This document shows positions 1 through 5,351 of a DNA stretch of 5,351 nucleotides, piece by piece. Made by a program: the position numbers and the translations under genes. The number at the start of each line of letters is the position of its first letter. Within the stretch, counting starts at the first letter, position 1. Source of the DNA: Acidobacteriota bacterium (GTDB lineage: Bacteria > Acidobacteriota > Terriglobia > UBA7540). Location: contig JAJYJL010000702.1 of the NCBI GenBank assembly GCA_021789565.1, forward strand, positions 1 through 5,351, given 5' to 3'. The notes below the pieces were generated by a model. It ran no database searches, was not told where the DNA came from, and was given only the letters and a program-made list of their open reading frames with translations.

Positions 1-1125
<1,125 letters not shown>

Positions 1126-1139
<14 letters not shown>

Positions 1140-2589
1140 GGGTGTCGGTTCCCGCCCCGGCTGCCTTACGGTATTTGGCCATGTGCGCCTGCATTTCCTT
1201 GTCGCCGGGATCCAGGGCCAGCGCTTTGTTCTGGGTCTCCACGGCCTGCTCGTACTTACCGTTGACGTACAGCGCCTCAGCCAGCGTATCGATGAAGGTT
1301 GCTTCCTTCCAGTGGCTCAACTCCACTGCCTTTTGCGCCTGCGCCAGCGCTTCTGCCGGATTGCGGTAACGCTTGTCGTCGGCCGTGGCCAGCAGCCAGG
1401 CCAGGTTGTTGCGCGCCTCGGCGAGATCGGGCCTCAGCCGGATGGCCTCCTGGTAATGCTGGATAGCCTCTGGATAAAGTTTCTGTTCGGCACAAAGGTC
1501 GGCCAGGGCCATCTGTGCGTCCGAGGTCTGGGGATTCTTGCCGACGATGTCCGCCAGCAGTTCGCGTGCCTTGTCTGGTTGCCCTTCGCGCGCGTAGGCC
1601 ACGGCCAGGCCGAGTTGCGCGACGGGCGAACCGGGACTGAGGCGCAGGGCTTTGTCATATTCATCGATAGCGTCCGTCACCTGATTCTGGCTGAGGTGAA
1701 TGGCGGCGAGTTCTTCATAAGGGCGTTCGTCGCCGGGATATTCGCGCGCCGCCTGCTGGAACAGCTGGGCCGCGCGGTCTACCTGATGCTTGGCCCAGGA
1801 GCGCCGCCCTTCCGCGATCAGCCGCGTGACGTTCTGTGTGGCCCGATAGTGGTCCGCCGTGGCGACCATGGAAAGCCCCACAATGGCCATCGGAATCACT
1901 ACCGCCTGCCGGGGAATCGCGGACAGCGTCCACCGGTATCGCCTGTAAGTTAGCGGCGGGGGAATGATCAAGGCCAGCAGGATGCCGCCCGTGAGTCCTC
2001 CCGTGTGTCCCCAGTTGTCGATCAGGTTCGGCAGACTCAAGCCGATGGCATAATTGAGAACAATCACAAATACCATGCCCCTGCCAAAGGCGCGTTTCCA
2101 GCGCCAGGGGACAACCTCCGGATAGAGCCGTCCCGTCACCAGCATGGCGCCCGCGATGCCGAAGATTGCGCCGGAAGCACCCGCGGCAACGTTTTGAGAC
2201 ATGGCCATTGAAAGCCACGAGCCGGTGACGCCCGCTCCGATGTAGATCAGCGAAAAGCGCGCATAGCCGTAAATGCGTTCGTAGATGGGGCCCAGCAGGT
2301 AGAGCGCGTACATGTTGACGGCCAGATGAAACCATCCGATGTGCAGAAACATCGGCATCACCAGCCGCCAGTAGTCTCCCCTCTTCAGGTATGGCGCATA
2401 GGAGGCGCCGAAATTCAGCAGGATGTCGGAGTTCTTTGAGCCGCCCGCAAGCGTCATCAAAATAAAGACCACAACGCACAGAGCGATCAGGGTCAGCGTG
2501 GCTACGGGCCAGTAACGGCGCTGCCTGAGGAAAACGGGATGGGGCGACGGCATCCGCCGAGGTGTGATCAGTTGTGGGTCGTCAGGCAT
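1126..2589 (-). CDS. Rhomboid family intramembrane serine protease with C-terminal TPR repeats
   Basis: A predicted polytopic membrane protease that would cleave substrates within or near the membrane. Numbered from ATG 2589 (487 residues), the rhomboid core shows the WR motif (74-75), His88 and Asn92 in HLAVN (oxyanion region), catalytic Ser139 in GASGAIFG, and catalytic His195 in GHTGGLTGG. All dyad residues are present. Hydrophobic segments lie near 29-48, 76-103, 112-130, 136-152, 170-186, 195-211 and 228-245, giving seven likely membrane helices. Residues about 253-463 form some five to six TPR units, with typical A/Y/A and D-P or P-G spacing, and probably act as a soluble protein-binding arm. 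An in-frame GTG at 2604 would add five residues. Neither start has a good ribosome site, and ATG is preferred only on codon type. The gene begins 42 bases after the FmdE-like gene and overlaps the photolyase start, so it looks like the middle gene of an operon. Substrates cannot be inferred. Confidence 0.93.
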
Positions 2590-2620
2590 AACTTGGGCTA
2601 CCACTGCTCGGCATGGCCTG

Positions 2621-2637
2621 CGGTAAAGTCTTTACCG
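2621..2637. repeat. Perfect 8-bp inverted repeat across the FmdE-like gene's stop codon
   Basis: CGGTAAAG, one central T, then CTTTACCG. On the minus strand it contains the TAA stop (2634-2632) of the FmdE-like gene and lies just before the rhomboid start. In RNA it could form a 7-bp stem with a 3-base loop. No U-tract follows, so it is not a typical terminator. It could modulate expression between the two genes or be a protein-binding site. Confidence 0.4.
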
Positions 2638-3219
2638 TTCCTTCAGCACTTCGTAATAGCTTTCGCCGGCGCAATTCCGGCAGAGGACACGCCCCTTCAC
2701 ATAACTCTCGCGCCCGTCGTTTACTCCTTCGCCGCACTGGTCGCAGGCGACGCGCGAACGTGGGCGCCCCGGCAGGTCTTCCGGTCGAAGTTTTACGCGG
2801 ACATGTTGCACGATGAAAAGTTCGGTGTCGTCCATTACCTTATAGGCCTCCAGTTGCTGTCGGTAAGGGTCTGCAACACCTTCGTTCAATGCTCTGGCTT
2901 TTTCCCGCGCGTCATCACGCGCGACCACGCGGATCGCCTGTTGCGTCTGGAGATCGACGAAAGTGGCCGCTACTTTTCCATAATCGAGATACTTGAGCGA
3001 TCGTTTTCCCAGGCGGCATCCCGTCACCAGGCTGACGGCGTCTGTGGCGCAGCGGTCGATTTCGACAAAGGTCAGCAGGCGCTTGCGGTCCTTGGCAGGG
3101 TCATTGATTCCCAGGTTGCTGAGGCCCAGCATGGCCATCCGCACGCCCAGCACCTGTCCGGGGCACATGTGGCCGTGGTTCTGCCCGGCAAGCGTCAGAT
3201 ATTCCTCAAGCGATTTCAT
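2632..3219 (-). CDS. FmdE-family protein with C-terminal C4 zinc ribbon
   Basis: A 195-residue soluble protein of the FmdE family, named for a gene linked to molybdenum formylmethanofuran dehydrogenase in methanogens. In bacteria without that pathway its role is unsettled. The N-terminal FmdE domain (about 5-145) carries the signature HGHMCPG (15-21), whose His and Cys residues are the presumed metal site, plus GVRMA (25-29) and Cys57 and Cys68. The C-terminus has two CxxC pairs, Cys159/Cys162 and Cys180/Cys183, which look like a DksA/TraR-style zinc ribbon. The frame stays open upstream to a TTG at 3315, but ATG 3219 is preferred because the FmdE domain begins immediately after it and the upstream residues look non-coding. 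An AAGGAG at 3248-3243 lies 23 bases before the ATG, which is too far for ordinary use. It appears to be the first gene of the operon with the rhomboid and photolyase. Family is secure; function is unknown. Confidence 0.9.
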   Translation of the reverse strand: MKSLEEYLTLAGQNHGHMCPGQVLGVRMAMLGLSNLGINDPAKDRKRLLTFVEIDRCATDAVSLVTGCRLGKRSLKYLDYGKVAATFVDLQTQQAIRVVARDDAREKARALNEGVADPYRQQLEAYKVMDDTELFIVQHVRVKLRPEDLPGRPRSRVACDQCGEGVNDGRESYVKGRVLCRNCAGESYYEVLKER

Positions 3220-3253
3220 ATTTTTGGCGTCCCACGAACACGCTCCTTGCAAA

Positions 3254-3262
3254 ATTATACCA
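3254..3262 (-). promoter_or_regulatory. Predicted TG-extended -10 promoter for the fmdE-rhomboid-photolyase operon
   Basis: The minus strand reads TGGTATAAT, a perfect TATAAT with the TGn extension. I see no TTGACA-like hexamer 16-18 bases upstream, which is acceptable for extended -10 promoters. The predicted start near 3247 gives a leader of about 28 bases before ATG 3219. It lies in an otherwise GC-rich intergenic stretch. Confidence 0.6.
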
Positions 3263-3346
3263 TCCGGTTGTGGGCGGGTTGTGCGGGGCTGCGCGCGGCT
3301 TGTCGGAAGGCGCAACCGATTGCAGGTTATTTCAACATTCAGGGAA

Positions 3347-3964
3347 TCAAATCAGCCTGCAATAATAGCAGTAGAGAAACTGCTGTATTGTCCCCGAAGG
3401 GGTTTGATGTAATTCTTTGGAACTGGCGATTAGTTTAAATCGTTCGCCGAACTCACTGTGCAGTGACCCGGCGTCGTATCGCATCACGTCGAGGCCGCTG
3501 CATTTCGTGGGTCCTTGGGGACCGAATGTGCTCACAATGGCATGGCCGCCGGGCTTCACTGCCTGCGCAGCAAGCCGGACGTATGCCACTCGCTGTTCCG
3601 GCGCAGTGAGGAAGTGAAATACAGCGCGATCGTGCCACACGTCGAAGCCGTGGGCGGGCAGATCAGCTTGAGTGACATCAGCACAAATCCACTTGACCCC
3701 TTTTCCGGGCTCCCCAAGTCTTTCCCTTGTTACATCCAAGGCAGTCTGCGAGACGTCCAGGACCGTCAAGTTGTAGTAGCCGCCCGCCAGAAGATCGTCC
3801 ACCAGGGTTGACTCTCCGCCGCCGACATCGATGATGGCTGCGGCAAAGTCAAGCGAAGCCGATTCGATCAATTCAAGCGATCGATCTAAATGCGAACGGT
3901 ACCAACTTACCGCATTGGGAGCTTTCGTCCTGTAAATCTTTTCCCAGTGAGAGCTTACGTCCAT
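3347..3964 (-). CDS. Class I SAM-dependent methyltransferase, substrate unknown
   Basis: A 205-residue cytoplasmic methyltransferase with a Rossmann-like SAM-binding fold. Motif I, IIDVGGGES, is at 44-52 (the glycine-rich loop). The acidic residue that ends strand 2, expected to contact the SAM ribose, is Asp70 in VLDVS. CADV (94-97) is the usual adenine-contact region, and DVWHDRAVFHFL (108-119) matches the motif IV region of small-molecule methyltransferases. The N-terminal HWEKIYRTKAPNAVSWYR (6-23) is typical of a broad family that includes trans-aconitate- and thiopurine-like enzymes, but nothing here fixes the substrate. Length is normal for the family. The gene lies 127 bases upstream of the FmdE-like gene on the same strand and is divergent from the rhodanese gene. 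I see no terminator after it, so some read-through into the fmdE operon is possible. A TG-extended -10 ends only 10 bases before the ATG, implying a nearly leaderless mRNA. Confidence 0.92.
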   Translation of the reverse strand: MDVSSHWEKIYRTKAPNAVSWYRSHLDRSLELIESASLDFAAAIIDVGGGESTLVDDLLAGGYYNLTVLDVSQTALDVTRERLGEPGKGVKWICADVTQADLPAHGFDVWHDRAVFHFLTAPEQRVAYVRLAAQAVKPGGHAIVSTFGPQGPTKCSGLDVMRYDAGSLHSEFGERFKLIASSKELHQTPSGTIQQFLYCYYCRLI

Positions 3965-3966
3965 CT

Positions 3967-3995
3967 CGCCGACTATTTTACCATCAGTGTCGGCG
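3967..3995. repeat. 7-bp inverted repeat flanking the methyltransferase -10 (candidate operator)
   Basis: CGCCGAC at 3967-3973 and GTCGGCG at 3989-3995 are exact reverse complements separated by 15 bases. Their centres are 22 bp apart, about two helical turns, and they bracket the predicted -10. This geometry suits a dimeric repressor, but a repeat of this size could occur by chance in a region this long. Confidence 0.3.
3975..3983 (-). promoter_or_regulatory. Predicted TG-extended -10 promoter for the methyltransferase gene
   Basis: The minus strand reads TGGTAAAAT. The 11-base context GATGGTAAAAT differs by one base from the context of the -10 in front of the FmdE-like gene. It ends 10 bases before ATG 3964, so transcription should begin about 3-4 bases upstream of the start codon. 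No -35 is evident. It is flanked by a 7-bp inverted repeat. Confidence 0.5.
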
Positions 3996-4079
3996 GCTCT
4001 CCCATCGGTTCACACGTTCCCCCGGCACAAAAATTAAGGCAGCACTCCGCATCCCATTCTGTCTGGGCCCTCTTCCTCG

Positions 4080-4088
4080 TGTTAGAAT
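4080..4088 (+). promoter_or_regulatory. Predicted TG-extended -10 promoter for the rhodanese gene
   Basis: The plus strand reads TGTTAGAAT, a TGn extension followed by TAGAAT (five of six match TATAAT). Only 7 bases separate it from ATG 4096, so the expected transcription start is at or next to the A of the start codon. No -35 hexamer is recognisable. Confidence 0.5.
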
Positions 4089-4095
4089 TTTATTC

Positions 4096-4587
4096 ATGAC
4101 CGAAACACTTTTGTTGTTTTACCGTCATTTTCGCAAGCAGTACCTTGTTCTTGGCGCAGCGGCAGCCGCTTTTCTGATGGCTAGCGCGTGCGCTTTTTCT
4201 GCCACCAATCCCTGGAGCCAAAACCAGGTGATTCAACCGGCCGCTTTGGCCAAGCAATTGCGCAGCGCCGGCGAAAAACCCCTTCTGTTGCAGGTTGGTT
4301 TTGAGCGGCTTTATAGTCAGGGTCATATTCCAGGCTCAAAGTACTGCGGGCCGGGATCGAACCCCGAGGGCATCGCCCGGCTGAAGGCCTGCCTCAAAGG
4401 TGTCGCGCACGCGCGAGCGATTGTTCTTTACTGCGGTTGCTGCCCATGGGAGGAATGCCCGAACATTCGGCCGGCATTCAAAATCGTGAAAGAAATGGGC
4501 TTCACGAACGTCAAAGTGGTGCACATTGAGGGCAACTTTGGCCGTGACTGGGCACACCAGGGCTATCCTGTCGCCAGCGGCGAATAG
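4096..4587 (+). CDS. Exported rhodanese-like protein with Cys-rich active-site loop
   Basis: A 163-residue protein with an N-terminal export signal and one rhodanese-like domain. The signal has a basic stretch (Arg10, Arg13, Lys14), a hydrophobic core at 16-31 and a likely signal-peptidase I site after AFSA (33-36), so the mature protein should be periplasmic or extracytoplasmic. The rhodanese domain (about 45-160) includes GHIPGSKYCGPG (76-87), the strand AIVLYC ending in the presumed catalytic Cys113, and the helix NIRPAFKIVKEMGF (123-136). The active-site loop reads CGCCPWEECPNIR (113-125), with four cysteines, and is longer than the six-residue loop of classical sulfurtransferases. This suggests a redox or metal-related role rather than plain thiosulfate sulfurtransferase activity, but that is inference. 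The start codon lies 7 bases after a TG-extended -10, so the transcript is probably leaderless. It ends with TAG, 95 bases before htpX on the same strand. Confidence 0.88.
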   Translation: MTETLLLFYRHFRKQYLVLGAAAAAFLMASACAFSATNPWSQNQVIQPAALAKQLRSAGEKPLLLQVGFERLYSQGHIPGSKYCGPGSNPEGIARLKACLKGVAHARAIVLYCGCCPWEECPNIRPAFKIVKEMGFTNVKVVHIEGNFGRDWAHQGYPVASGE

Positions 4588-4651
4588 TCCGGAAGAAACC
4601 AATGCCTCGTGAAACGACTGGAACACAAACAGCATCTAAGAATTAGGGAGT

Positions 4652-4673
4652 AGGGCAGGCGTTAACCTGCCCT
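4652..4673 (+). promoter_or_regulatory. 8-bp hairpin between rhodanese and htpX genes (possible start-site structure or weak terminator)
   Basis: AGGGCAGG (4652-4659) pairs exactly with CCTGCCCT (4666-4673) around the loop CGTTAA. It is followed by only two further T residues, then ACAAT, so it makes a weak intrinsic terminator at best. A GGAG at 4647-4650 lies just before the stem and ATG 4683 lies nine bases after it. If the hairpin folds, the GGAG is brought to about 10 bases from the start codon, a workable ribosome-binding distance. Unfolded, the distance is 32 bases. Confidence 0.45.
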
Positions 4674-4682
4674 TTACAATCT

Positions 4683-5351
4683 ATGTGGAACAATATTAAA
4701 ACAACCGCGTTGCTGGGGGTTTTGACCGGAGTCCTGCTGGTGATTGGCCAGCTCTGGGGCGGACAGAGCGGCATGGTGATCGCGCTCGTGCTGGCCGCGG
4801 TGATGAACTTCGGCAGCTATTTCTTCTCAGATAAGATTGCGCTTTCCATGTCTGGTGCGCAGCCGATTTCGCGTGAGGAAGGGCCGCGGATTTACCAGAT
4901 TGTCGAGCGGCTGGCTGGGAAAGCGAATATCCCGGTACCGAAAATTTACATGATTCCCACCGATTCGCCCAACGCCTTTGCAACCGGGCGCAATCCCAAT
5001 CATGCTTCGGTCGCCGTCACGCGTGGCATCCTTGATATCTGCGATGACGAAGAGATCGAGGGCGTCCTGGCCCATTAGCTGGGCCACGTGCGGAACCGCG
5101 ACATCCTGACCAGCGCCATCGTTGCCACGCTTGCCGGCGCTATCACCTTTATCGGCCGGATGGTTTTCTGGGGAGAAATGTTCGGCTTTGGCGGCGGCGG
5201 GAATGACCGCGAAGGCGGCGCGCTTTCGGCGTTGGCAATGATGATCCTGGCGCCGATTGCGGCGATCCTGATCCAGCTGGCGATTTCGCGCTCCCGCGAG
5301 TATGAGGCCGATGCCACCGGCGCGCACATCACGGGCAATCCTCAGGGCCTG
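4683..5351 (+). pseudogene. htpX: HtpX-type M48 membrane metalloprotease with in-frame TAG at the catalytic Glu codon; 3' end cut by window
   Basis: HtpX is a zinc-dependent membrane protease that degrades misfolded membrane proteins. From ATG 4683 the frame reads MWNNIKTTALLGVLTGVLLV, with two membrane helices (about 7-24 and 31-48), the conserved middle IPVPKIYMI (109-117) and SPNAFATGRNP (120-130 region). At the active site the frame reads VLAH, then TAG (5076-5078), then LGHVRNRD. The metal-binding His131 and His135 are intact and the stop replaces the catalytic glutamate between them. The same frame continues without further stops to the edge, giving two more hydrophobic helices and [11 protein letters not shown], whose Glu206 and Asp210 fit the family's third zinc ligand and following ExxxD residue. 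The product would stop at 131 residues of the usual 285-295 and be inactive. One G-to-T change from GAG explains it, either a recent mutation or a sequencing error. The region lacks a close ribosome site; see the hairpin just upstream. Confidence 0.85.

Noticed and set aside
3220..3346. Intrinsic terminator after the methyltransferase gene
   Set aside because: I found no GC stem followed by a T-run on the minus strand in this gap; only short, widely spaced complementary segments.
2539..3438. Long plus-strand open frame (299 codons)
   Set aside because: It lies antisense to the clearly recognisable FmdE-like gene and crosses its promoter and both intergenic gaps; no family resemblance.
4180..4194. 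Lipoprotein signal (ASAC, Cys32) in the rhodanese-like protein
   Set aside because: The residue three before the cysteine is Ala rather than Leu, and the AFSA cleavage site right after it fits signal peptidase I better; lipidation cannot be fully excluded.
4675..4680. TACAAT as a -10 box for htpX
   Set aside because: Its predicted transcription start would fall after ATG 4683, inside the coding region, and the family N-terminus supports that ATG.
5076..5078. Pyrrolysine or other amber recoding in htpX
   Set aside because: The site needs glutamate for catalysis, a neighbouring gene uses TAG as a genuine stop, and no suppressor tRNA is visible. A point change or base error is simpler.
4827..5327. 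Minus-strand open frame (166 codons) opposite htpX
   Set aside because: The plus strand encodes recognisable HtpX sequence on both sides of the TAG; the antisense frame has no domain features.

Overview
The window looks like chromosomal DNA from a GC-rich, free-living bacterium. An Acidobacteriota-type soil bacterium is my best guess, based on the gene types (class II photolyase, rhomboid-TPR protein, FmdE-like protein, exported Cys-rich rhodanese, HtpX). That is an impression from protein families, not a database result. I see no mobile element, CRISPR array or RNA gene. Coding density is high and no stretch over 300 bases lacks a gene.

Positions 1-3219 hold three genes read leftward: an FmdE-family protein with a C-terminal zinc ribbon (3219-2632), a membrane rhomboid protease fused to TPR repeats (2589-1126), and a class II CPD photolyase that runs off the left edge (1139 to beyond 1). 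The gaps are short, the last two genes overlap by 14 bases, and an extended -10 promoter precedes the first gene. They therefore look like one operon, although their functions have no obvious link.

Positions 3347-3964 hold a small SAM-dependent methyltransferase, also leftward. A 131-base divergent region (3965-4095) separates it from a rightward exported rhodanese-like protein (4096-4587) with an unusual cysteine-rich active-site loop. Both genes have a TG-extended -10 box so close to the ATG that their mRNAs should be nearly or fully leaderless.

From 4683 to the right edge lies a rightward HtpX-type M48 membrane metalloprotease. Its frame is intact except for one TAG codon at 5076-5078. 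This TAG sits where the catalytic glutamate of the HExxH motif should be (His-stop-Leu-Gly-His), and homologous sequence continues in the same frame to the window end. A single G-to-T change from GAG explains it. This is the most striking observation here. A recent nonsense mutation or a base-call error is much more likely than recoding, but it is easy to test.

None of the six genes has a well-placed Shine-Dalgarno sequence. In htpX a purine-rich GGAG lies upstream of an 8-bp hairpin that would bring it to normal distance from the start if folded.
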